Assembly: GCA_035532555.1 (NCBI GenBank)
Contig: DATKQS010000020.1
Span: forward strand, 1 to 64,000
Direction: 5' to 3'
Source of the DNA: Thermoplasmata archaeon
GTDB taxonomy: Archaea; Thermoplasmatota; Thermoplasmata; Lutacidiplasmatales; UBA184
Length of the DNA stretch: 64,000 nt
Below the pieces are notes generated by a model that worked only from the letters and a program-made list of their open reading frames with translations, was not told the DNA's origin and did no database searches. The position numbers and the translations under genes were made by a program. This document shows, piece after piece, positions 51,530 through 60,776 of this stretch. Position 1 is the first letter of the stretch; every line of letters starts with the position of its first letter.

Positions 51530-51635
51530 GGCGCCCCCATCTGAGGGCCCGATGTTCTTGGGCGTCGACCCGGCACGGGCACTCGGCCCTCCGAGGGACC
51601 GAGAACGCCCGGTGAATCTCGTGTTCACCGCTATC

Positions 51636-51645
51636 TACATATATC
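51636..51645 (+). promoter_or_regulatory. TATA box of the arsenic operon
   Basis: TACATATATC lies about 23 nt before the ATGs at 51664/51667, consistent with a leaderless message. The nearby sequence is a natural place for ArsR binding. Confidence 0.55.
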
Positions 51646-51663
51646 GTGTTGATAGTGGTCGAC

Positions 51664-52032
51664 ATGATGGCCGGAGCGAAGGTCGAACTAGGTCTGGTCC
51701 CTCGACTCGAACGACTCACGGGTGAGGACGCGAGCTGTTGCGTCCCGGAGTATCGCGCGCTCTCTCGTGAAGTGACCCATGCGCAGGGATTCGCGCAAGC
51801 CCTGACCCGAGCGCGGGCTCTCTCCGATAGGAGTCGAATGACCGCGGTCAGCCTCCTTCGCAGGCGCCCGGAGCTGTGTGCCTGCGAGATCCAGGCCGTC
51901 CTCGGGGTCTCCCATGCCACGGTCAGCCACCATATGAGGGTCCTGTCCAAAGCCGGGATCGTTCAGGGCCATCGGAAGGGGAAGTGGATGTACTATCGTC
52001 TCGCTTCGGCGGCGGGGGTCGACATCCCGTGA
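51664..52032 (+). CDS. arsR: ArsR family metalloregulator
   Basis: The ATG at 51664 or 51667 is supported by the TATA box; the 51646 start lies too close to it. The ~122-residue protein carries 'ARALSDRSRMTAVSLLRRRP', then 'ELCACEIQAVLGVSHATVSH' with the ELCxC metal site in the DNA-binding helix region, and 'VQGHRKGKWMYYRL'. An extra 'SCCVPEY' near the N-terminus may add a thiolate. ArsR represses the operon until As(III) binds. The last bases overlap arsM (GTGA). Confidence 0.85.
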   Translation: MMAGAKVELGLVPRLERLTGEDASCCVPEYRALSREVTHAQGFAQALTRARALSDRSRMTAVSLLRRRPELCACEIQAVLGVSHATVSHHMRVLSKAGIVQGHRKGKWMYYRLASAAGVDIP

Positions 52033-52844
52033 CCGATCCGGCGACCGACGCGGATACGGTCCGAGCCCAGGTCCGAGAGCGATACGCGGCCCAAGCAAGG
52101 AGCGGAGAGGTCGTCTCCGGGGGATCCGCCTCGTCCTCCTGCTGTGGGAGCAGCGGCGGCCCGTGCTGCGACGCCGGTTCCCAGTCGCTGGCACTCGGTT
52201 ACTCGGCCACCGATCTGAACGCACTCCCGCCGGGTGCCGACCTCGGCCTGGGGTGCGGCACGCCCGGAGAACTCGCCGACCTCCGACCCGGCGAGGTCGT
52301 GGTCGATCTAGGGAGCGGAGCGGGGATCGACTGCTTCATCGCCGCCCGCCGTGTCGGGCGTAGCGGTCGGGTGATCGGGGTCGACATGACGCCCGAGATG
52401 CTGGCGAAGGCCCGCGACCTCGCAAAGACCTCCGGCGATCTGCCCGTAGAGTTTCGGCTGGGCGAGATCGAACACCTACCGGTCGCCGACGAGTCGGTGG
52501 ACGTGGTGATGTCGAATTGCGTCATCAATCTCGTAGTCGACAAGGGCCAGGTCTATCGCGAAGCCTTTCGGATCCTTCGACCCGGGGGCCGGATCGCCAT
52601 CGCGGATGTGGTCGCAACTCGTCCGATCTCCGCCGCCATGCGGGCCGACTCGGACCGATGGTGCTCCTGCTCTTCGGGGGCGATCCCCTCCGCGGAGGTC
52701 TCCGCCCTGTTGCGCTCCGCCGGCTTTGCCGACATATCGATCGAGATCCCGTCTGCGAGCAAGTCCCCGGAGTCCCTCGAAGGGCAGGACGAGATCGGAG
52801 TGGTGGCAGCGGCGGTCCGAGCGCGCAAGCCCGGAAGGAACTGA
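52029..52844 (+). CDS. arsM: Arsenite S-adenosylmethionine methyltransferase
   Basis: GTG at 52029 overlaps the arsR stop; 271 residues. SAM motifs are 'EVVVDLGSGAGIDCFIAARR' and 'RVIGVDMTPEMLAKARDL'. Conserved arsenic-binding Cys are seen in 'DLGLGCGTPGELADL', 'VVMSNCVINLV' and 'RWCSCSSGAIP', matching the three-Cys set of ArsM. The N-terminus has extra Cys pairs ('SSCCGSSGGPCCD'). It methylates As(III) to methylarsenicals. Confidence 0.88.
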   Translation: MTDPATDADTVRAQVRERYAAQARSGEVVSGGSASSSCCGSSGGPCCDAGSQSLALGYSATDLNALPPGADLGLGCGTPGELADLRPGEVVVDLGSGAGIDCFIAARRVGRSGRVIGVDMTPEMLAKARDLAKTSGDLPVEFRLGEIEHLPVADESVDVVMSNCVINLVVDKGQVYREAFRILRPGGRIAIADVVATRPISAAMRADSDRWCSCSSGAIPSAEVSALLRSAGFADISIEIPSASKSPESLEGQDEIGVVAAAVRARKPGRN

Positions 52845-52849
52845 ATCCG

Positions 52850-53296
52850 GTGTCCGATCGACTGGTTGTTTTCATCTGCGTCGAGAACGCGTGCCGCTCG
52901 CTCATGGCCGAGGCGATGTTCAACGCGAGCCCGCCTCCCGGCTGGCAGGCGACCTCCGCGGGGACCGTGCCGTCGCCCTCTCCGAATCCACGAACCCTTC
53001 CCATGCTGGCCGAGATCGGCCTGGCGCTCCCCGACCATCCTCCGCGGCTGCTCACGAAGGAACTGATGGACCGCGCCGATCTGCGCGTGACGATGGGGTG
53101 CCTCGACGACGCGAGCTGTCCCGCACATCTCAAGGAGCTCGAGCTTCGCGATTGGGGCCTGCGCGATCCGGCGAGGTTGGACGATGCCGGGTTCCGTGAG
53201 GTCCGAGATGACATCCGGCAACGGGTGGGTCGCCTTCGGCTCGAGATATCGTTGCACGACCGAAGGCTCGGCCGTGCGCCGGCCGCCTCCTCGTGA
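52850..53296 (+). CDS. arsC: Arsenate reductase, low-molecular-weight phosphatase type
   Basis: GTG at 52850, 5 bp after arsM; 148 residues. 'FICVENACRSLMAEAMFN' is the C-x5-R P-loop with catalytic Cys. 'DLRVTMGCLDDASCPA' gives downstream Cys residues in the thioredoxin-coupled ArsC pattern, and 'RDWGLRDPARLDD' carries the general-acid Asp. It reduces arsenate to arsenite for export or methylation. Confidence 0.88.
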   Translation: MSDRLVVFICVENACRSLMAEAMFNASPPPGWQATSAGTVPSPSPNPRTLPMLAEIGLALPDHPPRLLTKELMDRADLRVTMGCLDDASCPAHLKELELRDWGLRDPARLDDAGFREVRDDIRQRVGRLRLEISLHDRRLGRAPAASS

Positions 53297-53407
53297 AGCG
53301 CAGTTGTTCCCTCCGATGCGTCGCCGAAGCGATCGGCCCGGCATTGATCGTCCTCGACGCGGAGACGGGAGCTGTCCTACAATGGTCGGACCGTTGAGGT
53401 GGGGAGC

Positions 53408-54577
53408 ATGGTAACGCCTCCGGAGAGCTGCACGGTGCGGTCCCCATCCGCGAAGCTGCCGTTCCTCGACCGCTACCTCACCGCCTGGATCTTCGCGGCC
53501 ATGCTCGGAGGACTCGCCCTTGGTCACTTCGATCCCTCGTCGATCGGGGCCATTGGGACCTGGATGGTTCCCGGGACTCCCGTTCCGCTCGCGGTCGGTG
53601 TCGGACTCATCCTGATGATGTATCCCCCCCTTGCCCGGGTCCGGTACGAAGAGCTCGGGAAGGTCTTCCGGAGCGGGCGGCTGTTGATCCTCTCGCTGGT
53701 CCAGAACTGGATCGTTGGCCCGTTCCTGATGTTCGCTCTCGCGATCGTGTTCCTGCGGAACTCCCCCGACCTCTTGATCGGGCTGGTCCTCATCGGCAGC
53801 GCGCGCTGCATCGCCATGGTGCTGGTATGGAACGAGCTCGCCGGAGGAAATCGCGAATATGCCGCCGGACTCGTGGCTTTCAACAGCCTGTTCCAGGTGG
53901 TTTTCTACGGCGCCTACATCTACCTCTTTGTCACGATCCTGCTTCCTCTCGCCGGTCTTCCGAGCGTTACCGTCCCGATCTCCTGGGAGCTCGTGGTTCT
54001 CAGCGTGCTGGTATTCCTCGGGGTTCCGTTCGCGGCGGGAGTGGCCACCCGGTGGCGGTTCGTCCGCTCCGGACGCGAAATCGAGTACGACCAGCGGATC
54101 GCCCCCGCCCTCGCTCCGGTGGCGTTGGTAGCCCTCCTCTACACGATTGTGGTCATGTTCGCATTCCAGAGCAATGCGATCCTCCGGCTCCCGGGCGAGG
54201 TCCTGCTCGTGGCCGCCCCGTTGGTCCTCTACTTCGCCATCATGTTCTTCACCAGCTTTTTCATGAGCCGCCGTGCCGGGGCCGACTATGGACGGACGAC
54301 GGCCCTCTCCCTTACGGCGGCGAGCAACAACTTCGAGCTGGCCATCACCGTCGCGGTCGCCGTCTTCGGGATCGCCTCCGCCGAGGCATTGGCGGCCACG
54401 GTCGGTCCCCTGGTCGAGGTCCCGGTACTACTAGGTCTGGTCCGAGCTTCGATCTGGCTCGGTGCACGGTATTTCCCGCCTCCCACGCGGGCTCCTGGGA
54501 GCCCAACGGTCGAGGCGGGACCAACTCCCCTGGCCCAAGGAGGCGGAGCGGGACCGCCCCCCGTCCGCCCATCGTAG
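53408..54577 (+). CDS. acr3: Acr3-type arsenite efflux permease
   Basis: The ATG at 53408 ('MVTPPESCTVRSPSAKLPF') gives 389 residues with ten predicted membrane helices. Acr3 signatures are 'GSARCIAMVLVWNELAGGNR' with the essential Cys, 'AAFNSLFQVVFYGAY'-like helix ('VAFNSLFQVVFYGAYIYLF') and 'LTAASNNFELAITVAVAVFG'. The last ~30 residues are low-complexity and Gly/Pro-rich. It pumps As(III) out of the cell and completes the arsR-arsM-arsC-acr3 set. Confidence 0.9.
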   Translation: MVTPPESCTVRSPSAKLPFLDRYLTAWIFAAMLGGLALGHFDPSSIGAIGTWMVPGTPVPLAVGVGLILMMYPPLARVRYEELGKVFRSGRLLILSLVQNWIVGPFLMFALAIVFLRNSPDLLIGLVLIGSARCIAMVLVWNELAGGNREYAAGLVAFNSLFQVVFYGAYIYLFVTILLPLAGLPSVTVPISWELVVLSVLVFLGVPFAAGVATRWRFVRSGREIEYDQRIAPALAPVALVALLYTIVVMFAFQSNAILRLPGEVLLVAAPLVLYFAIMFFTSFFMSRRAGADYGRTTALSLTAASNNFELAITVAVAVFGIASAEALAATVGPLVEVPVLLGLVRASIWLGARYFPPPTRAPGSPTVEAGPTPLAQGGGAGPPPVRPS

Positions 54578-54914
54578 GGAGGAGCCAACCCCGACGGCGA
54601 CCGTAGCGGCTCCACGACGGGTTTCGCATGGATCCGAGCCCGAGTCTCCCAGTCCGAAATCAGCGGAAGCTCGCTCAACCCGGTTCGCATCGTCCGGTCC
54701 GACGTCCACACCGCCCTCTGGGGGTACGCAATCGCGGTAGCCTCCGCCGCTGTCGCGCGCATCGAAGCCGCGTACGGTGGACATTCCAGATCGAGAACGG
54801 GCGGATCGGCCAGACGATCGGACTGCGCCCCGGGGCGGACGATTCCCGGACCGGCGCCCGGGTGGAGCGGCTCGAACGCAGAGCTATTCCTCCCCCTTCC
54901 ATGAAGGAGCGATC
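54578..54914. other. Intergenic region between acr3 and a methyltransferase gene
   Basis: About 335 bp. The downstream methyltransferase frame is open into it but its first good start is at 54915. No other gene is supported. Confidence 0.4.
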
Positions 54915-55760
54915 ATGTCTCCTCGCGCGAGAGCACCGCTTCGGACTCGAGCACACCTCCGGTCATCGCCTTCCCATGTGAACCGAAATCGTGCGCTCTG
55001 GGAGCGAACTAGTGCCGCGTACGACCAACGATGCAGGCGGGTGCTGGGCGGCCGATCGGCGATGGCCTGGGGATTGTGGCGAATCCCCGAATCGCGGGTC
55101 CGATATCTGGGGTCCGTGCGCGGTAAGTCGATCCTCGAGCTCGGGTGCGGCGCGGCCCGATGGTCGATCGCCCTCGCCAAGAAGGGCGCGCGCCCCACCG
55201 GCCTCGATCTGTCCTTGACCCAGCTCGCCCACGCGCGCCGGGAGCTTCGACGAGCCCGAGTACAACTGCCCCTCGTTCGCGGGAGCGCGGAGGCGATACC
55301 GTTCGATGCGGGCTCCTTCGACCTCGTCTTTTGCGACTGGGGGGCGATGACGTTCGCCGATCCGCGGAGGACGGTGCCGGAGTGCGCGCGGGTGCTACGC
55401 CCCGGAGGGATCCTGGTCTTCGCCACCGCGAGCCCCATTCGACTCCTCACCCACCATCGGGCGAAGGATCGACAGTCCCGGCGTCTGAGGAGGGAGTACT
55501 TCGGCATGCACCGCATCGAATGGGAGGACTCCATCGAGTTCCAGGTCCCGTACGGAGAGTGGGTGGACTTGTTCGTCCGCCACGGGTTCGTCATCGAACG
55601 GCTCGTCGAGACCCAGGCACCGCCGGGAGCGAAGACCCCCTACCTCGCCACGGCCGACTCCGTCTGGGGAACACGGTGGCCGATCGAATGCATCTGGCGT
55701 GTTCGCAAGGATGGGCCCGGCCGCTCGAGAGGCGCGCGGTCTGCCGTTCGGCGGGTCTAG
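54915..55760 (+). CDS. Class I SAM-dependent methyltransferase
   Basis: The 281-residue protein from ATG 54915 shows 'KSILELGCGAARWSIALAKK' (motif I), 'GLDLSLTQLAHARRELRR', 'FDLVFCDWGAMTFADPRR' and 'ECARVLRPGGILVFATASPI'. It is of the UbiE/small-molecule type. The first 30 residues are Arg-rich. It lies 31 bp upstream of the PolD gene. Substrate unknown. Confidence 0.8.
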   Translation: MSPRARAPLRTRAHLRSSPSHVNRNRALWERTSAAYDQRCRRVLGGRSAMAWGLWRIPESRVRYLGSVRGKSILELGCGAARWSIALAKKGARPTGLDLSLTQLAHARRELRRARVQLPLVRGSAEAIPFDAGSFDLVFCDWGAMTFADPRRTVPECARVLRPGGILVFATASPIRLLTHHRAKDRQSRRLRREYFGMHRIEWEDSIEFQVPYGEWVDLFVRHGFVIERLVETQAPPGAKTPYLATADSVWGTRWPIECIWRVRKDGPGRSRGARSAVRRV

Positions 55761-55790
55761 GTTTAAGCCCGACCGCGACGATGGGGCGTC

Positions 55791-58700
55791 GTGGAATCCT
55801 ACTTTCGACGGATCGAGGCATCGGTCGACCGCGCGTACGCGGTCGCGGAAGCCGCTCGTCGTAAGGGGCTCGACCCCAGTCTCGCTCCGGAGATCCCGCG
55901 CGCGCAGGATATGGCCGGGCGCGTGGAGAAGTTGCTGGCCCACCTCGATATAGCGGGCATCTCCGAGGAGATACGAGCGCTCGCGGAACGCATGCCGCGG
56001 GAGGAGGTAGCGGTCGAGATCGCCCGACGCCTCGCCCGCGACGAGACGCGCGCGGGAGGGCTCGTCAAACGAGTCGACGCCGCGCTGCGGGTCGGGCTCG
56101 CCATCCTAACGGAGGGGATCTTGGTCGCTCCCCTCGAGGGGCTGGCCGAGGTACACCTGACTCCCGGGCCCGACGGGACGCCGTTCATCGAGTTGCACTA
56201 CGCCGGCCCGATCCGCGCCGCGGGAGGGACCGCGCAGGCGCTTTCGGTTCTGCTCGCGGACATCGTCCGAAGGGATCTCGGGCTCGCTCCGTACCGCCCC
56301 GAACATGTCGAAATCGAGCGCTACAAGGAAGAGATCCCGCTGTACAAGTTTCACCAACATCTACAGTACGTTCCCTCCGCGCACGAGATCGAGATCGTGG
56401 TGCGCCACGTCCCCGTGTGCATCTCTGGAGAAGCGACCGAGGGAGATGCCGAGGTGAGCGCCTGGCGCAATCTCCCTCGGGTCGGGACCAACGGTATCCG
56501 AGGGGGAGCCTGCCTCGTCATCGCCGAGGGACTTTGCCAGAAGTCCGCGAAGCTGCAGAAGATCGTGGAAAAGCTCCAGATCCCGGGCTGGGACTTCCTC
56601 AAGGAGCTCGGCCACAGCCGTCTCGATGATGACCACGGAACCCCCAAGTACCTAACGGAGGCCGTGGGCGGGCGCCCGATCCTCGCCCATCCGGGCCGCC
56701 CTGGCGGTTTCCGACTCGTCTACGGACGCGCTCGGACCACCGGGCTCGCCGCGTGCGCGGTGAACCCGGCGACGATGATCGTGCTCCACAACTTCGTGGC
56801 CGTGGGAACTCAGGTCAAGCTGGAGTACCCCGGGAAAGCGTCGGCGATGGGCCTGTGCGATCTCGTGGAGGGACCGATCGTCGAGCTGGACGATGGCACG
56901 CTGACCGCGATCAACGATGCCCCGCGCGCCCGGGAGCTCGTTTCTCGCATCCATCGTATCGTGGACATCGGCGAACTTCTCGTCTCCTTTGGGGAATTCC
57001 TGGAGAACAACCGGCCGCTCGCCCCGGGAGCCTACACGCTCGACTGGCACCGCGAGGAGCTGCGAGCGACGGGCGCACCGCTCGAAGAGACCCTCGATCC
57101 TCCGTCGTACGAAGCGGCGGTGGAGATCGGGCACACGTGGGGCGTTCCGCTCCACCCGCGCTGGTTGCTCTTCTGGCACGACCTGACCTCGGCCGAGATA
57201 CGCGCCATCGGGGAGTTCGTCGAGCGTTGCGGAAACTGGCGCGACGGGGCCCTGGAACTACCGTGGGATGTGGCGTGGCGCGAGGTCTTGGTCCGGCTGG
57301 GATTCCTGCATTACCGCACGGCCGCCGGGGCGATGCGCGGAAATCCGGATGCGAGCGCGGCGCTCGTCGGCACGCTCGGCCTCGGCATCGAGGGCGGACT
57401 GCTGCTCCGTCAGGTTCCGCTCGATCCGATCGATCCCGATCCGCTGAGCTACGTGAGTCGCCTCGCGCGGATCCCCGTCCGGGCGAAGGCGCCGTCCCGG
57501 ATCGGGGCGCGCATCGGTCGGCCGGAGAAGGCCCACCAGCGGAGCATGAAGCCGAACGTGCATGCGCTCTTCCCCATCGGCGAAGCCGGAGGCTCCCGGC
57601 GCTCCGTCTCGCAAGCCGTGCGCGAGACGGTCAAGACCGGCGTGAACGTTCCCCTCGGAGTCCGCCAATGCGCGACGTGCGGCCGACGCACGGTCTGGAC
57701 CCGCTGCTCCTGCGGTACCCACACCGAGCCGACGGGCGCGGTGCAGAGCCAACCGTTCCCCGTGGCCCAGATCTGGGGCGAGGCGCTCCAGGGTCTCCAC
57801 CTGAAACGGACGCCCGAGGTCAAAGCCGTCAAAGGCCTCACCTCTCCGGGCAAGACGCCCGAGCGGATCGAGAAGGGGATCCTGCGTGCCCACCATGGGA
57901 TCTCGGTCTATCAGGATGGCACGGCCCGGTTCGATCTCACCGACCTTCCGCTCACGCACTTCCGCCCCCACGAGATCGGGACCGACATCGCCACGCTCCA
58001 GGGGCTGGGATACACCTCGGACTGGACCGGGGCACCGCTCGTGAGCATCGACCAGCTCGTCGAGCTCGCTCCCCAAGATCTGATCGTCTCTCGTTCCTGT
58101 GGCGAGTACCTCCTCCACCTCGCTCAGTTCGTGGACGACGAACTCGTCCAGATGTACCACGGAGAGGCGTTCTACCGGGCCGCGGGGATCGACGCGATCC
58201 GGGGCGCTCTCGTGGTCGCTCTCGCACCGCATACCTCGGGAGGGGTCGCGGGGCGGATCATCGGGTTCACCGAGGCCGAGGCATGCTTTGCCCACCCCAT
58301 CTTCCATGCCGCCAAGCGGCGGAACTGCGACGGGGACGAGGACTCCGTGACGCTCCTGCTCGACGCGCTGCTGAACTTCTCCCGAGCGTTCCTCCCCAAC
58401 AGCCGAGGGGCGCTGATGGACAAGCCGCTCGTGCTGACCACCCGCCTCAACGCGACCGAGGTCGACAAGGAGGCCCACAACGTCGATATCGGAGCCCGCT
58501 ATCCGCTCGCGCTCTACCACGCCGCGCTCGAGCGCCGGTCGCCCAAGGAAGTGGAGGGCCTGTTCGATACCGTAGGGCACCGCACCCACGGCGGACTGAC
58601 GCTGTCGGAGTACGCCTTCACCCACGACACGCGCGACATCGCGGGCGGCCCGGTCCGCTCCGCCTATCGCGACGATCTATCCATGATGGAGAAGGTCGAG

Positions 58701-59102
58701 CAGTCCTTCCTCCTCGCGGCCCAGATCCGTGCCGTCGATGTGGGGGACGCCGCGACGATCCTCCTCAACGGACATTTCCTGTTGGACATGATGGGGAACT
58801 TGCGCGCCTACGCCACCCAGAGCTTCCGCTGCAAGAGTTGCAACTTCTCCTACCGTCGGCCTCCGCTCTCGGGCCGGTGCAATCAGGTCGCCGGACGCCA
58901 CGGACGCTGTGACGGGGCGCTCGCGCCCACGGTCTTCGAGGCCTCGGTGCGCAAGTATCTTGCGCTCTCGCAGGGGCTCGCCTCGACCCCGGGGGTCACG
59001 CCGTACGTCCGCCAACGGATCCAGGTCCTCGCCGATTCTCTGGCGACCCTGTTCCCGGGGAACACGGCCCAGACCACGCTCGAGACCTACCAGGCCGCGT
59101 AG
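55791..59102 (+). CDS. polC: DNA polymerase D large subunit (DP2)
   Basis: The 1103-residue protein is full length for euryarchaeal DP2 and starts at GTG 55791. Seen are 'ELHYAGPIRAAGGTAQALSV' near residue 145, a zinc site 'CATCGRRTVWTRCSCG', the catalytic 'RRNCDGDEDSVTLLLDALLN' (metal Asp residues) and a C-terminal zinc finger from 'CKSCNFSYRRPPLSGRCN'. No intein interrupts the catalytic site. The last residues 'AQTTLETYQAA' loosely resemble a PCNA-interacting box. PolD replicates DNA with the DP1 exonuclease subunit, not encoded here. It is absent from Crenarchaeota, which narrows the host. Confidence 0.96.
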   Translation: MESYFRRIEASVDRAYAVAEAARRKGLDPSLAPEIPRAQDMAGRVEKLLAHLDIAGISEEIRALAERMPREEVAVEIARRLARDETRAGGLVKRVDAALRVGLAILTEGILVAPLEGLAEVHLTPGPDGTPFIELHYAGPIRAAGGTAQALSVLLADIVRRDLGLAPYRPEHVEIERYKEEIPLYKFHQHLQYVPSAHEIEIVVRHVPVCISGEATEGDAEVSAWRNLPRVGTNGIRGGACLVIAEGLCQKSAKLQKIVEKLQIPGWDFLKELGHSRLDDDHGTPKYLTEAVGGRPILAHPGRPGGFRLVYGRARTTGLAACAVNPATMIVLHNFVAVGTQVKLEYPGKASAMGLCDLVEGPIVELDDGTLTAINDAPRARELVSRIHRIVDIGELLVSFGEFLENNRPLAPGAYTLDWHREELRATGAPLEETLDPPSYEAAVEIGHTWGVPLHPRWLLFWHDLTSAEIRAIGEFVERCGNWRDGALELPWDVAWREVLVRLGFLHYRTAAGAMRGNPDASAALVGTLGLGIEGGLLLRQVPLDPIDPDPLSYVSRLARIPVRAKAPSRIGARIGRPEKAHQRSMKPNVHALFPIGEAGGSRRSVSQAVRETVKTGVNVPLGVRQCATCGRRTVWTRCSCGTHTEPTGAVQSQPFPVAQIWGEALQGLHLKRTPEVKAVKGLTSPGKTPERIEKGILRAHHGISVYQDGTARFDLTDLPLTHFRPHEIGTDIATLQGLGYTSDWTGAPLVSIDQLVELAPQDLIVSRSCGEYLLHLAQFVDDELVQMYHGEAFYRAAGIDAIRGALVVALAPHTSGGVAGRIIGFTEAEACFAHPIFHAAKRRNCDGDEDSVTLLLDALLNFSRAFLPNSRGALMDKPLVLTTRLNATEVDKEAHNVDIGARYPLALYHAALERRSPKEVEGLFDTVGHRTHGGLTLSEYAFTHDTRDIAGGPVRSAYRDDLSMMEKVEQSFLLAAQIRAVDVGDAATILLNGHFLLDMMGNLRAYATQSFRCKSCNFSYRRPPLSGRCNQVAGRHGRCDGALAPTVFEASVRKYLALSQGLASTPGVTPYVRQRIQVLADSLATLFPGNTAQTTLETYQAA

Positions 59103-59141
59103 CGACCCCCGCGGAGGCGCGTCTCCTTCCGCGGAACGGCC

Positions 59142-59149
59142 AAATACAC
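59142..59149 (+). promoter_or_regulatory. TATA-like box for tRNA-Arg
   Basis: AAATACAC lies about 26 nt before the tRNA 5' end at 59171. Confidence 0.5.
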
Positions 59150-59170
59150 GGCGGCCGCTCCTTCGAGCGC

Positions 59171-59271
59171 GGGCTTGTGGGGTAGTCTGGACTATCCTGT
59201 CGGCCTTCGAAGCCGACGACCTGGGTTCGAATCCGCCCGCCTCGCGGACGGCGAAACTCCCAGCAAGCCCG
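59171..59271 (+). tRNA. tRNA-Arg (anticodon TCG) with an intron in the T-loop
   Basis: Acceptor arms GGGCTTG (59171-59177) and CAAGCCC (59264-59270) pair perfectly, with discriminator G at 59271. The D-arm holds GG at 59189-59190 followed by A, the A20-type arginine identity base. The anticodon arm is TCGGC / GCCGA (59200-59204, 59212-59216) around CTTCGAA, giving anticodon TCG (59207-59209). The T-stem CTGGG (59221-59225) pairs with CCCAG (59259-59263) only after removal of 26 nt, leaving a normal TTCGAAT loop. Mature length is 75 nt. CCA is not encoded. A scan that ignores introns would see a mismatched T-stem. Confidence 0.92.
59232..59257 (+). other. tRNA intron, 26 nt, bulge-helix-bulge, position 59/60
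   Basis: The junctions form a textbook bulge-helix-bulge: outer helix is the T-stem, a 4-bp central helix pairs TTCG (59226-59229) with CGAA (59252-59255), and 3-nt bulges are AAT (59230-59232) and ACT (59256-59258). The intron body folds as CCG/CGG, a C-A mismatch, CCGC/GCGG and a CTC loop. Cleavage after the second base of each bulge gives this interval. Confidence 0.88.
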
Positions 59272-59402
59272 CTCCCCGGCCCACCTCGGGCGCCGCCGGG
59301 CGGTCGCCGACGCGTTCCGACGGCATTTATGGTGGGCGGCGGCTCCTCATTTGATGAAGGAGGAGCGCGTAGGCTCTCCACGCACCGGGACGGGAGGTCG
59401 GA

Positions 59403-60752
59403 ATGAAGGCGATGCACGCGATCGCGGAGGCATGGAAGTCCGACCCACGCTGGCAGGGTGCGTTGCGACCGTACCGGGCGGAGGACGTCGTGCGGCTGCG
59501 CGGCTCGGTCCACATCGAGTACACGCTCGCCACGCTCGGCGCGGAGCGCCTGTGGAAGCTGCTCCACACCGAGGCGTACCTGCCCACGCTCGGCGCGATG
59601 AACGGCTCCCAAGCCGTACAGATGGTCGAATCGGGCCTGCCGGCGATCTACGCGAGCGGTTGGCAGGTCGCCGCCGATGCCAACGATGCCGGCCAGACGT
59701 ACCCGGACCAGAGCCTCTACCCCGCGCTCAGCATGCCGACCCTCGTCCAGCGGATCAACAATGCCTTCCGTCGTCAGGACGAAAAGCAGCACGCTGTCGG
59801 AAGCACCGCCAAATACTGGTACGCCCCGATCGTCGCCGACGCCGAGGCGGGGTTCGGCGGCACGCTCAACGTCTTCGAACTGACCAAGTCCCTGATCGGG
59901 GCCGGCGTGGCCGGACTGCACATCGAGGACCAGCTCGCCTCCGTGAAGAAGTGCGGTCACATGGGCGGCAAGGTCCTCGTACCGACGCGCGAGTTCAACC
60001 AGAAGCTCTGGGCGGCCCGTCTCGCCTCCGATATCCTGGACGTACCGACGGTCATTGTCGCCCGGACCGACGCGCGCTCGGCCCGTCTCATCACGAGCGA
60101 CATCGACCCCCGGGACCAGGAGTTCATCACGGGCGAGCGGACGCCCGAGGGGTTCTACGTCATCCGCGACGGGCTCGAAGCGGCGATCGCGCGGGGGATC
60201 GCCTACGCGCCGTACGCGGATCTCGTATGGTTCGAGACCGGCGGGCCGGATCTCGATGAGGCCCGCGCCTTCGCCGAGGCGGTCCACGCGAAGTACCCGG
60301 GAAAGCTCCTCGCATACAACCTCTCCCCGTCGTTCAACTGGCGACGCAAACTTCCGCTCCGAACCATCGAGCGGTTCCAGGAACAGATCGGCGATCTCGG
60401 GTACAAGTTCCAGTTCGTGACCCTCGCGGGATTCCACGCGGTGAACCTCTCCATGTTCAAGCTCGCGAGCGATTACCGGGAACGCGGAATGCTCGCCTAC
60501 TCCGAGCTCCAGGAGGAGGAGTTCGCCGCGGAGCCTCTCGGGTACCGCGCCGTCAAGCACCAGTCGTTCGTCGGTACGGACTACTTCGACGAGGTCGCCC
60601 AGGTCCTCTCGGGCGGTCTGACATCGACCCTCGCGCTGCAGGGCTCGACCGAGTCCGAGCAGTTCCACCCCCACGGGACTCCCGCTCCCGAGCCGTCCAC
60701 CGCTCCGAAGGACCGTACCCGCCCCGGGGTCGAATCGGGCAAGGTCGTATAG
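59403..60752 (+). CDS. aceA: Isocitrate lyase
   Basis: The 449-residue protein has the catalytic signature '[20 protein letters not shown]' (K-K-C-G-H). '[18 protein letters not shown]' and '[11 protein letters not shown]' come before it, '[14 protein letters not shown]' after it, and '[15 protein letters not shown]' close to the C-terminal lid. It splits isocitrate to glyoxylate and succinate in the glyoxylate shunt, allowing growth on C2 units or fatty acids. Malate synthase is not in the window. GGGAGGTCGGA precedes the ATG. The acyl-CoA dehydrogenase at 37.4 kb would feed it. Confidence 0.94.
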   Translation: MKAMHAIAEAWKSDPRWQGALRPYRAEDVVRLRGSVHIEYTLATLGAERLWKLLHTEAYLPTLGAMNGSQAVQMVESGLPAIYASGWQVAADANDAGQTYPDQSLYPALSMPTLVQRINNAFRRQDEKQHAVGSTAKYWYAPIVADAEAGFGGTLNVFELTKSLIGAGVAGLHIEDQLASVKKCGHMGGKVLVPTREFNQKLWAARLASDILDVPTVIVARTDARSARLITSDIDPRDQEFITGERTPEGFYVIRDGLEAAIARGIAYAPYADLVWFETGGPDLDEARAFAEAVHAKYPGKLLAYNLSPSFNWRRKLPLRTIERFQEQIGDLGYKFQFVTLAGFHAVNLSMFKLASDYRERGMLAYSELQEEEFAAEPLGYRAVKHQSFVGTDYFDEVAQVLSGGLTSTLALQGSTESEQFHPHGTPAPEPSTAPKDRTRPGVESGKVV

Positions 60753-60776
60753 ACCCCCGGGAGCAGCCGACGACCG

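Noticed and set aside
55791-59102. Intein in PolD
   Set aside because: The catalytic NCDGDED region is continuous, and total length matches intein-free DP2.
59171-59250. Reading the tRNA as an ordinary intronless gene with a mismatched T-stem
   Set aside because: The T-stem and 3' acceptor strand are absent next to the T-loop but present in perfect form 26 nt later, exactly where a BHB intron would end.
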